Under the pieces are notes generated by a model. It was not told where the DNA came from and made no database searches. It saw nothing but the letters and a program-made list of their open reading frames with translations. Position numbers and translations under genes: made by a program. From NCBI GenBank assembly GCA_044230315.1, contig JBGARJ010000030.1:1-64000 (forward strand): a DNA stretch of 64,000 nucleotides, in the 5' to 3' direction. This DNA is from M3007 sp044230315. Its GTDB lineage: Bacteria > Bacteroidota > Bacteroidia > Chitinophagales > Saprospiraceae. This document shows positions 34,809 to 43,522 of the stretch, one piece after another (position 1 is the first letter of the stretch; each line of letters starts with the position of its first letter).

Positions 34809-37400
34809 ATGAATAAGAAGTTTTCCCCTGTCGTCAAACAAATTATCCACCAAAGCGGGCAGGAGGCCCAGCGACTGGGGCATGATTATATTGGCGCCGA
34901 GCATTTGCTTTTAGGCATCCTCTCCGAGCGGGACAGCCTGCCGGTGCGGGTCCTTGAGGCGCTTCTGGTCGATGTGCACGAATTGAAAAAACGGCTCGAA
35001 CGCTCTATCCCGCGCTTCAGCGCCTATCCGCCTGCAGAAAACCTGTATGTTGGCGAATTTCAGGTAACCACCCAGGTACAACGCGTATTAAAGGTGACTT
35101 TCCTGGAAGCCAAATTGATGAAAAGCGAAGAGATTTTTCCGGAGCACCTGATGCTTTCCCTGCTCAAGCACACGGATACTTTCGCGACCAAACTTTTAAA
35201 CGAATACGACGTGGACTACGATACCTTTAAAAAAGAACTGGAATACGTGCGGTCCGAACAGGATCTGGCGCACCCCAACCTCTTCTCCCAGGCCTCCAGT
35301 GAAGGCTCAGGGGAGTATGATGACGACGACGATCGCAATTTCCGCTCCAGCCAGAAAGGCCAGCAAAAAAGCCGGACGCCCGTGTTGGATAATTTCGGCC
35401 GCGACATCACCAAACTGGCCGAAGAAGGAAAACTCGACCCCATCATCGGCCGCGAAACGGAGATCGAACGCGTGAGCCAGATCCTCAGCCGCCGCAAAAA
35501 GAACAACCCCATTTTAATCGGTGAACCAGGCGTGGGTAAAACGGCCATTGTAGAAGGCCTTGCCCTGCGCATTATGCAGAAAAAAGTGAGCCGCACGCTG
35601 TTCAACAAGCGTATCGTGATGCTCGACCTGGCTGCACTGGTGGCGGGCACCAAATACCGCGGGCAGTTTGAAGAGCGGATCAAAGCAATCATGAACGAAC
35701 TGGAAAAGAGCCGCGACGTAATCCTGTTTATCGATGAGATCCACACCATTGTGGGCGCGGGTGGCGCCACGGGATCGCTGGATGCGTCGAATATCTTCAA
35801 ACCGGCGCTTGCCAGAGGCGAACTCCAGTGCATCGGCGCCAGCACGCTCGACGAGTACCGCCAGTATATTGAAAAAGACGGCGCGCTCGACCGCCGTTTC
35901 CAAAAGGTAATGGTCGACCCGCCGAGCCAGGAAGATACGATCCATATTTTGCGCAATATCCAGCCCAAGTACGAAGAATTCCACAACGTGGTCTATTCGG
36001 AAGAGGCTGTAAAAGCCTGCGTGCGCCTCAGCGACCGCTATATCACCGACCGTTTTTTGCCGGATAAAGCCATCGACGTGCTCGACGAAGTGGGTGCCCG
36101 CGTACACCTGAAAAATATTGTTGTTCCGAAGCATATTGAAGAACTGGAGCAAAAGATCGAAGACCTGAAAGAACAAAAAAATCAGGCCGTCAAGAACCAG
36201 CAATATGAAGATGCCGCCAACCTTCGCGATCAGGAGAGCAAACTGGTGCGCCAACTCGAGTTTGCAAAAGTCGAGTGGGAAGAAGACAGCAAGACCAAGC
36301 GCTATCCGGTGGAAGAAGACGATATCGCCGAAGTGGTGGCCATGATGACCGGCATTCCGGTAAAAAAAGTGGCGACCAGCGAGAGCAAAAAACTCGTCAA
36401 CATGTCCGACGACCTCCGCAAGATGGTTATCGGGCAGGAAGAAGCCATTACCAAAATCGCCAAGGCCATCCAACGCAACCGCGTCGGTCTCAAAGACCCG
36501 AAGAAGCCGATCGGCTCGTTCATTTTCCTTGGACCCACCGGTGTCGGTAAAACCGAATTGGCCAAAGCATTGGCCCGGTATCTGTTCGACAGCGAAGACG
36601 CGCTCGTCCGGGTCGACATGTCGGAATACATGGAAAAATTCTCGGTGAGCCGGCTCATCGGTGCGCCTCCGGGCTACGTGGGCTACGAAGAAGGCGGCCA
36701 ATTGACCGAGAAAGTGCGGCGGAAGCCTTATTCCGTGGTGCTGCTCGACGAGATCGAAAAAGCCCACCCGGACGTCTACAACATCCTGTTGCAAGTGCTC
36801 GATGATGGACAACTCACCGACGGCCTCGGCCGGAAAGTGGACTTTAAGAACTCCATTATCATCATGACCTCCAACATCGGGGTCCGGCAATTAAAGGATT
36901 TTGGCCAGGGGGTCGGATTCGCTACCAAAGCCCGCCAGGAAGCGGCCGAAGAGCATACGAAAACCGTGATCCAAAACGCGCTGAAACGCACGTTTTCACC
37001 GGAGTTTCTCAACCGGATCGACGACGTGATGGTGTTCAATGCCCTGGGCCGGGAAGAGATCTTCAAGATTATCGACAACGCCCTGGCCGGCTTGATGCTG
37101 CGTCTCAAAAACATGAAATTTACGCTGTCGCTCACGGATGAAGCGAAAGAGTTTGTCGCCGAGAAAGGGTACGACCCGCAATTCGGCGCACGCCCCTTGC
37201 ACCGCGCCATTCAAAAATACATTGAAGATCCGCTCGCCGAGTTTATCCTGAGTGAAAACCCGGGCGAAGGAGCCAATATGCTGGCTTCACTGAATGAATT
37301 GAAAGACGGGTTGGTGATCGCTTTTGAAGAAGAAAAGAAAAAGGCGAAAGAACCCAAGGAAGGGAAAGAAAGCAAGGAAAGCGACAAATTGAGCGCTTAG
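34809..37400 (+). CDS. clpC: ATP-dependent Clp protease ATPase subunit ClpC
   Basis: ClpC unfolds substrates and feeds them to ClpP. The 863-residue protein has the ClpN double repeat (1-150), AAA+ domain 1 with Walker A GEPGVGKTA (about 238) and Walker B ILFIDEIH, a coiled-coil/UVR-type middle region (ELEQKIEDLKEQKNQAVKN), and AAA+ domain 2 with GPTGVGKTE (about 575) and VVLLDEIEKAHPDVYN. The ClpP-docking loop tripeptide VGF is present (GQGVGFAT, about 702-704), so it is a ClpP partner and not a ClpB disaggregase. The C-terminus is a Lys/Glu/Ser-rich tail. The ATG at 34809 is used; a TTG two codons earlier is unlikely. A terminator follows at 37491-37536. Confidence 0.96.
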   Translation: MNKKFSPVVKQIIHQSGQEAQRLGHDYIGAEHLLLGILSERDSLPVRVLEALLVDVHELKKRLERSIPRFSAYPPAENLYVGEFQVTTQVQRVLKVTFLEAKLMKSEEIFPEHLMLSLLKHTDTFATKLLNEYDVDYDTFKKELEYVRSEQDLAHPNLFSQASSEGSGEYDDDDDRNFRSSQKGQQKSRTPVLDNFGRDITKLAEEGKLDPIIGRETEIERVSQILSRRKKNNPILIGEPGVGKTAIVEGLALRIMQKKVSRTLFNKRIVMLDLAALVAGTKYRGQFEERIKAIMNELEKSRDVILFIDEIHTIVGAGGATGSLDASNIFKPALARGELQCIGASTLDEYRQYIEKDGALDRRFQKVMVDPPSQEDTIHILRNIQPKYEEFHNVVYSEEAVKACVRLSDRYITDRFLPDKAIDVLDEVGARVHLKNIVVPKHIEELEQKIEDLKEQKNQAVKNQQYEDAANLRDQESKLVRQLEFAKVEWEEDSKTKRYPVEEDDIAEVVAMMTGIPVKKVATSESKKLVNMSDDLRKMVIGQEEAITKIAKAIQRNRVGLKDPKKPIGSFIFLGPTGVGKTELAKALARYLFDSEDALVRVDMSEYMEKFSVSRLIGAPPGYVGYEEGGQLTEKVRRKPYSVVLLDEIEKAHPDVYNILLQVLDDGQLTDGLGRKVDFKNSIIIMTSNIGVRQLKDFGQGVGFATKARQEAAEEHTKTVIQNALKRTFSPEFLNRIDDVMVFNALGREEIFKIIDNALAGLMLRLKNMKFTLSLTDEAKEFVAEKGYDPQFGARPLHRAIQKYIEDPLAEFILSENPGEGANMLASLNELKDGLVIAFEEEKKKAKEPKEGKESKESDKLSA

Positions 37401-37490
37401 AACACGTTTGGAGCCCAGCGATGAAATTCCAAACAGGTTCTTAACCGCTCCAACATCCCCTGCCGCTTTGGTCGGCCGGGGATTATGCCT

Positions 37491-37536
37491 GCAAAAAAGT
37501 CATCCGATGGCCTTTTCCATCGGATGGCTTTTTTGC
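37491..37536. terminator. Intrinsic terminator after clpC
   Basis: CATCCGATGG (37501-37510) and CCATCGGATG (37517-37526) form a perfect 10-bp stem with a 6-nt loop, flanked by GCAAAAAAGT and GCTTTTTTGC, so it can work in both directions. It isolates clpC from the five-gene locus that follows. Confidence 0.85.
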
Positions 37537-37649
37537 TTTTATGGCTTTTTAGGACCGCTACAGTCGTCAGCCAACTGACAATTCTGATTTCTTTGCCCGT
37601 TTGTACTGTTAAAGTAGTACGGTTGCTGGGAATCCGCTTTGAATCGGGT

Positions 37650-37657
37650 TATATTTG
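37650..37657 (+). promoter_or_regulatory. -7 promoter element of the five-gene locus (TATATTTG)
   Basis: TATATTTG matches TAnnTTTG, 22 bp before the subtilisin-like ATG at 37680, giving a very short leader. A TTG at 37623-37625 lies 24 bp upstream, slightly far for a -33 element. This is the only clear promoter signal seen for the 16.7-kb operon. Confidence 0.5.
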
Positions 37658-37679
37658 GCCACACAAAAACTGATTGAAG

Positions 37680-40043
37680 ATGGCAAAAACCGATCCGCGC
37701 CTGGCAGCCTTGCTGTCGAAGCGCAAATCCCGCCTTAAATCCGCTGCCGCACCTTCAAAAGACGCTACTGAACGTCCGCCTGAACCGGAATGGATCGGCG
37801 CATTGGTCAAGTGCAGCGGCTCGCCAGATTTTCTCAAAGAATTGGGCTGCCAGATTGGAACCATCGCCGGATCAATCGTTTCGGTGCGGATTCCCATCGA
37901 CCTCGTGGAGGCTGTGTCGGCGCACCCGGAGGTGATCCGCATCGAATACACCAAGCGCTTTCATCCAGAACTGGACGAGAGCATCAAAGAGATCCACGCC
38001 GATACGCTGCGCAACTCGAGCTATCCCTTCGCCGGGAGTGGAAAGGTAACCGGTCAGGGTGTGATCGTCGGGGTGATCGATGCCGGTTTCAATTTTGCCC
38101 ACAAGGTATTTCGCGACCCCGCTGATCCCACTAAGTCGCGCGTGTTCCGCTTGTACGATATGTCATTTACCACGCCGACACCGTTGCCGGCTGCCGCCCC
38201 CGACGGCGAAGGCATGGGCCCGGTGCTCAATGGCAACCGCCTGCCGGGCCGGTCGTTCAAAAAAGAGGAACTCGAAGCGGTATTCGGCAACGCCGATCCG
38301 CTGGCCCTTATTCCGAACATTAACGACGGGCACGGCACGCACGTGGCAGGTATCGCCGCCGGCAACGGCGCCCAACCGGGGGGCGATGCCGGCGCCAGCT
38401 GCAGTTGCCACGGAGCCTATACCTATGTAGGCGTGGCGCCGGAGGCAGAGCTGATTTTGGTGAAACTGATGTCTGGGAGCAACCAATTGGGGGAGTCCAG
38501 CAACCTGGTCGACGCTATCGGCTACATTAAAGACCGGGCGGCGACTGCCGGTAAACCCGCTGTGATCAATATCAGTTTGGGCGACAACCTGGGCGCACAC
38601 GACGGCACCAGCCTGGTGGAAGAAGCCATGGATAATTTCTTGACCGGCGCTACCGGCTTCACCATCGCCAAATCGGCCGGCAACCAGGGCAGTGCAGAAA
38701 AACACGCCCAAGCAACCGTGGATGCCGGAACGACCCTGGAATTGCGTATCAGTGTGTGGACACCTGATTCCGGGGATGACCGGAATGTTGAAATCGATAT
38801 TTGGTACCCCGACGCCAGCGAACTGGAATGTACCGTCAATCCACCCACCGGCAACGCCACCACCGGTACCCAAACCGCCGCCGTCGACAACCTCGTGAAC
38901 TTCACCGTAGACACCCCCGGCAACAAAAGCGCGGTATCCATCGATTCCACTTCCAGCGGGATCGGAGGCTTCCTGAATAATAGAAACCGGATATTTATTA
39001 CCATCGATCCCAATGCGAGCAATACCAATGCGGTGGGCACGTGGAAAATTTTGCTCAAGAACACCAGCGGCCCCGGCGCCCTGTTTCACGCTTGGATACA
39101 ACGCGACCAAAGCGCCGTTTTCAAAAATCACGAAACCAACGCCTGCACGATTTCCGTCCCCGGAACCTCGAAGGAGGTGATCACAGTCGGTAATTACGAC
39201 GGTAAAGGAAAAGACAAAGGCCCAATCGTGGCCTCGTCGAGCCGGGGACCGACCTCCGATGGGTTCACCAAGCCCGATTTGGCGGCGCCCGGCGATGAGA
39301 TCATTTCCGCCAAACACGATGCTACGGGTGGCGCGTGTTGCGACTGCTGCTACAGTTTTTACACCCCCAAGACCGGCACCAGCATGTCCACCCCACATGT
39401 GGTTGGCGCAATAGCCCTCATGCTGGAGAAAAGCCCCGCGCTCACCCATACAAATATTAAAGATTCTTTACGGGCCTTTGCCCGCCAGGATTCGGACACG
39501 GGGAATATGGCTAACTTCGATTTTGGCTACGGAAAACTCGATGTGACGGCCGTCCTGAACGGTATGCCCGTTCCGGCGGCTCCCCATAATGTCGCCCAGC
39601 CGCCGGAAGATCGCGCTGCGCCGGCGCCCCCCGTAGTGCTGACACCTGCCGACGCATCCGACACACCGCTCAGCCGTCTGCTGGCCACGGAGCAAGGACG
39701 GGAACTGTACGCATTGGTCCAGCGTCACCACGACGAAGTGCGGGTCCTGATCAATTCGAACAAACGCGTAGCCACCGTCTGGCACCGTAATGACGGTCCG
39801 TTGCTGGGGCATTACGTGATCCGCTGTTCGATGCTGCCGCATGTAACCATGCCGGTTGAACTGAATGGCCGGTCTGTGGCAGCCCGCATCGAAGCAATTG
39901 CCGCCATATTGCACCGGTACGGAAACCCGGAGTTGCAAAAAGCGCTGTCCGCCGTTTTGCCGCTCGCCCTGCAAATGCCGGGAAAGAATCTCCATGAAGC
40001 GATTGCGTATTTCCAAAAACTAAATGACGCCGTCCATGCCTAA
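37680..40043 (+). CDS. Leaderless subtilisin-like (S8) serine protease
   Basis: The 787-residue protein has a complete S8 catalytic triad: D134 in VIVGVIDAGFNF, H218 in DGHGTHVAG and S568 in KTGTSMSTPHVVGA, with oxyanion Asn335 in SAGNQGS. Residues 38-110 resemble an inhibitor-type propeptide (PEWIGALVKCSGS onward). A beta-sandwich insert of about 150 residues lies between Asn335 and Ser568. Two cysteine clusters, CSCH (241-244) and CCDCC (553-557, just before the catalytic Ser), are unusual. No signal peptide is present, so the protease stays inside the cell unless exported by a non-classical route. It is the first gene of the five-gene locus; its end overlaps the next start by 20 bp. The C-terminal 150 residues are helical and unassigned. 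Confidence 0.9.
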   Translation: MAKTDPRLAALLSKRKSRLKSAAAPSKDATERPPEPEWIGALVKCSGSPDFLKELGCQIGTIAGSIVSVRIPIDLVEAVSAHPEVIRIEYTKRFHPELDESIKEIHADTLRNSSYPFAGSGKVTGQGVIVGVIDAGFNFAHKVFRDPADPTKSRVFRLYDMSFTTPTPLPAAAPDGEGMGPVLNGNRLPGRSFKKEELEAVFGNADPLALIPNINDGHGTHVAGIAAGNGAQPGGDAGASCSCHGAYTYVGVAPEAELILVKLMSGSNQLGESSNLVDAIGYIKDRAATAGKPAVINISLGDNLGAHDGTSLVEEAMDNFLTGATGFTIAKSAGNQGSAEKHAQATVDAGTTLELRISVWTPDSGDDRNVEIDIWYPDASELECTVNPPTGNATTGTQTAAVDNLVNFTVDTPGNKSAVSIDSTSSGIGGFLNNRNRIFITIDPNASNTNAVGTWKILLKNTSGPGALFHAWIQRDQSAVFKNHETNACTISVPGTSKEVITVGNYDGKGKDKGPIVASSSRGPTSDGFTKPDLAAPGDEIISAKHDATGGACCDCCYSFYTPKTGTSMSTPHVVGAIALMLEKSPALTHTNIKDSLRAFARQDSDTGNMANFDFGYGKLDVTAVLNGMPVPAAPHNVAQPPEDRAAPAPPVVLTPADASDTPLSRLLATEQGRELYALVQRHHDEVRVLINSNKRVATVWHRNDGPLLGHYVIRCSMLPHVTMPVELNGRSVAARIEAIAAILHRYGNPELQKALSAVLPLALQMPGKNLHEAIAYFQKLNDAVHA

Positions 40044-43000
40044 CCAAGCCGGAACCATTGAAACGGTCTTGCAGCGTCTTTCCGAGGCGCTTCAGCCATT
40101 GGCCGATGAACTCAACATAGGTTTTTTGCACGATATGGGCCTCGGCGTGCCGCCCGCCTGGCAATCCAGCAGCCAGTTGAACAGCGCCCTGCAATCCGTC
40201 CGGTCCGCGTCGGGTGCGCTCCCGGGCGCTGTGCAACAACTGGCCCAGGCGATTGCCGCCGATGATACCGGCGACATCATAGCCAAAGGTGTAAAACTCG
40301 GGCAGAAAATTGCGGAGATCATCGCCTCTGTCGTTCAAACGGCCAACGCGATCAAACAGCTCGCCCAGGGCGACGGCACCCTGAGCGGCCCGCAGAAAAC
40401 GGCGCTGCAGAACGTGGCAAACGAATTTTTCCCGCGGCTGGCCGAAACCATGGTCGTGCGGCTGCTGGAAGAAAAATTGCCGCAACTGGCGGCCATCCTC
40501 AGCATGACGGGCCTGGCGGAAAGTATGCCGCAAAACCAGGGTTCGGATGACCCTACCGCTCCACCCTTCGTGCGCCGCAGCCTGCACCTCGACCGGCTGG
40601 TCGATTTTTTCAAAGACCCGAAGAAATACGCCTCCGATCTGTACGATTGGGGCAAACCGGGCTTCGACGGCAGCAAATTTCTGCCCCGGATACAAACTTT
40701 TCTCGAGTCGATCGACCTTCCCGCCACTATCATTAATGCGGGTCCGCAACCGCCCATTCTCGAAGCGGCGTTTCTGGCGTTCCAGGCCAACAAAGCCTTC
40801 AATCCGCCCGCATTGGGTTTTGAATTGCGCTTTCCCGGCAGCCAGCCCATCACCCGCAATTTCGATTTGCCCGGGCCCTGGTCGCTGGATGTCAATTTCA
40901 ACGGAAGTTTCTCCGCTGGTGTACAGGGCGCTTTTCAGCCCCCTGCTTCCCTGACCCTGCAACCGCCTTCCGGCACCCTGTCGCTCACCACGGGCGCCAC
41001 CCTGGTAGCACAACATCCCAACCGGCCGTTGCTGCTGATCGGATTGCCGGGTGGCACCCGGCTCGAAGCTGGCAAGTTTTCAGCGGGTTTTGCCGTGGAG
41101 GCCGCCTGGAACAGCAGCGATGGAAACGCGACGGCTAACCCCACAGCCAGCTTTTCCCTGGAAAACGGCAAACTCAGGCTGGATTTCAGCGGAGGAGACG
41201 GGTTTTTGAGTGAAGTCATTCCCTTTGAGGCCGTGGAAGCCACCTTTTCGCTGAAGGCCGAACTGAACGCCAAATCAGGCATCCGGTTTGAAGGTTCGGG
41301 TGGTGTGGAACTGGTTTTTCCGGCGCATATTTCCATCGGGCCGATCACGATCGACCGGCTGTATTTCGTCGGAAAACTGGGCCAGCCCAAACCCCTCTCT
41401 CTAGAATTGTCGTCCGCCATCAACCTCAGTTTGGGGCCTTTGGCGGCTTCCGTAGACCGCTTGGGCGCCATTGCCGAGTTCGATTTTCCGGGCGACGGCA
41501 AAGGCAATCTCGGCCCCGTAAACTTCGGCTTGAAATTCAAGCCGCCGAATGGGGTAGGGCTCTCCATCGATGCCGGGGCCGTGAGCGGTGGCGGCTACCT
41601 CTATTTCGATTTTGACAATGAAGAATATGCCGGCGCGCTGGAACTCAGCATCCTGAGCATTGTGACGGTAAAGGCCATCGGCCTGATCACCACGCGCATG
41701 CCCGATGGCTCGAAAGGGTTCTCACTCCTGATCATCATTACCGCTGAATTCGGAACGGGCATCCAGTTGGGTTTTGGATTTACCCTGCTCGGCGTGGGCG
41801 GCTTGCTCGGCCTCAACCGGACGATGCGGCTCGAAGTGATCGCCAACGGTATTCGCACCGGCGGACTGGACAGTGTGATGTTCCCGCAAAATGTGGTGGA
41901 AAATGCGCCGCGGATCATCAGCGATCTGAAAAACTACTTCCCGCCCGAGAACGGCCATTTCCTGATCGGGCCCATGGCCAAAATAGGGTGGGGAACCCCC
42001 ACGCTCATCAGCCTGTCTATCGGGATCGTTATTGAAATACCGCCGGGCAATATTGGTATCCTCGGTATCCTCAAAGTGGCGTTGCCGACCGAAGAGGCTG
42101 CCCTGATCCTGATCCAGGTGCAATTTATTGGGGCCATCGAACCCACCAAGAGCCGGGTGTGGTTCTTTGCTTCGCTGTATGGCTCTCGGGTCATATTCCT
42201 GACCATCGAGGGCGACATGGGCTTGCTGATGGCCTTTGGCGACGATCCCAATTTCGTGATCAGTGTCGGCGGATTTCACCCCTCCTTTACGCCGCCGCCC
42301 TTGCCTTTTCCGAGCCCGCGCCGCGTAGCAGTGTCGATCCTGAATACCGATTGGGCGCGCATCCGGGTGGAAGGTTATTTTGCCGTAACCTCCAACACGG
42401 TGCAATTTGGCGCCCGCGCCGAATTGTATTTCGGTTTCGACGTGGCCAATGTGCAGGGGCATTTGCAATTCGATGCGCTGTTCCAGTTCTCGCCGTTCTA
42501 TTTTATTATTTCGATCTCGGCTTCGGTCGAGCTGAAGGTGTTCGGCATAGGCCTGTTCAGTGTCCGGCTCAGTTTCTCCCTCGAAGGCCCCACGCCTTGG
42601 CGCGCCAAAGGATCGGCGTCGATCTCGCTGTTGTTCTTCGATGTGTCCATCGATTTCGATACCACCTGGGGCGAACACCACAAAGACGAACTGCCGCCGA
42701 TCGCGGTGTTGCCGTTGTTGGAAAAAGAGTTTCAGAAAACGGAAAACTGGAAGGCCGAACTCCCGGTATCCAACCGCCTGGGCGTCACGCTCCGGCCGTT
42801 GGGCGACGGCAGTACCGAAACGCTGGTGCTTCATCCGGCCGGTTACCTGCATATCTCACAACGCGGCGTCCCGCTGAGCATCACCGTAGACAAAGTGGGC
42901 TCCCAGAAAGCCTCCGACGGGAACAAGTTTACGGTGACGGCAAAGGACGGCACCGGTTTTGGCAAAAAAGGCGACGCCCGCGAACAGTTTGCGATAGCGC

Positions 43001-43482
43001 AATACCAGAACCTGAAAGATGCCGAAAAACTCTCCCGCCCGGCATATCAAAAAGAAGTGGGCGGTTTGGACTTATCGGTGGAGGGGCAGCAACTCGCCTC
43101 TTCGCGGGCCGTGCACCGCACCGTGCGGTATGAGCTGGAGATCATTGACACGCCGAAGGTGCGGTTCAACGTCCAGTTCTTCGTCGGCTGGCTGAGCGGT
43201 TTGTTCACACACTTCCTGCGCGGCAATGCGGTGGCCCGATCGGCATATTCACAGGCCAAACAAGCGCAATTGCAGCCCTTTAAGCCGGATGCCAAGGTGA
43301 ATATCCAGAGCGAAGGGTATGCCGTCGCTTTCCAGGAAAACAACAAAGCGTATGGAGGTGGCAGCCAAACGGCAGTATTTACCACAGAAGCCCAGGCGCG
43401 CGATTTTCTGCTGGAGAAAGCAGCCAAAGAACCCCTGGTTGCCGAACAGTTGCACGTGATCCCGCAACACGAAATGGCCTGA
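40024..43482 (+). CDS. DUF6603-type protein of unknown function
   Basis: The 1152-residue protein starts with about 170 residues of amphipathic helices (ETVLQRLSEALQPLADELN), then becomes almost entirely alternating hydrophobic/polar beta-strands, as in DUF6603 proteins. Examples are GGGYLYFDFDNEEYAGALEL (from about residue 523) and VWFFASLYGSRVIFLTIEGD. Long strand arrays of this kind could form a groove or tube lined with hydrophobic residues, but that is inference. No signal peptide or helical membrane span is present. Its start lies inside the end of the protease gene (ATG 40024, alternative 40036), so the two are translationally coupled. Gene 3 of the locus follows after 40 bp. Confidence 0.7.
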   Translation: MTPSMPNQAGTIETVLQRLSEALQPLADELNIGFLHDMGLGVPPAWQSSSQLNSALQSVRSASGALPGAVQQLAQAIAADDTGDIIAKGVKLGQKIAEIIASVVQTANAIKQLAQGDGTLSGPQKTALQNVANEFFPRLAETMVVRLLEEKLPQLAAILSMTGLAESMPQNQGSDDPTAPPFVRRSLHLDRLVDFFKDPKKYASDLYDWGKPGFDGSKFLPRIQTFLESIDLPATIINAGPQPPILEAAFLAFQANKAFNPPALGFELRFPGSQPITRNFDLPGPWSLDVNFNGSFSAGVQGAFQPPASLTLQPPSGTLSLTTGATLVAQHPNRPLLLIGLPGGTRLEAGKFSAGFAVEAAWNSSDGNATANPTASFSLENGKLRLDFSGGDGFLSEVIPFEAVEATFSLKAELNAKSGIRFEGSGGVELVFPAHISIGPITIDRLYFVGKLGQPKPLSLELSSAINLSLGPLAASVDRLGAIAEFDFPGDGKGNLGPVNFGLKFKPPNGVGLSIDAGAVSGGGYLYFDFDNEEYAGALELSILSIVTVKAIGLITTRMPDGSKGFSLLIIITAEFGTGIQLGFGFTLLGVGGLLGLNRTMRLEVIANGIRTGGLDSVMFPQNVVENAPRIISDLKNYFPPENGHFLIGPMAKIGWGTPTLISLSIGIVIEIPPGNIGILGILKVALPTEEAALILIQVQFIGAIEPTKSRVWFFASLYGSRVIFLTIEGDMGLLMAFGDDPNFVISVGGFHPSFTPPPLPFPSPRRVAVSILNTDWARIRVEGYFAVTSNTVQFGARAELYFGFDVANVQGHLQFDALFQFSPFYFIISISASVELKVFGIGLFSVRLSFSLEGPTPWRAKGSASISLLFFDVSIDFDTTWGEHHKDELPPIAVLPLLEKEFQKTENWKAELPVSNRLGVTLRPLGDGSTETLVLHPAGYLHISQRGVPLSITVDKVGSQKASDGNKFTVTAKDGTGFGKKGDAREQFAIAQYQNLKDAEKLSRPAYQKEVGGLDLSVEGQQLASSRAVHRTVRYELEIIDTPKVRFNVQFFVGWLSGLFTHFLRGNAVARSAYSQAKQAQLQPFKPDAKVNIQSEGYAVAFQENNKAYGGGSQTAVFTTEAQARDFLLEKAAKEPLVAEQLHVIPQHEMA

Positions 43483-43522
43483 ACACCCCGCTTAAATGTC
43501 TCGATTTTAATGAAATGAAAAC

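Noticed and set aside
37485..37673. 62-codon plus-strand frame after clpC
   Set aside because: It spans the intrinsic terminator (37491-37536) and the promoter of the next gene; hydrophobic content comes from the T-rich terminator.
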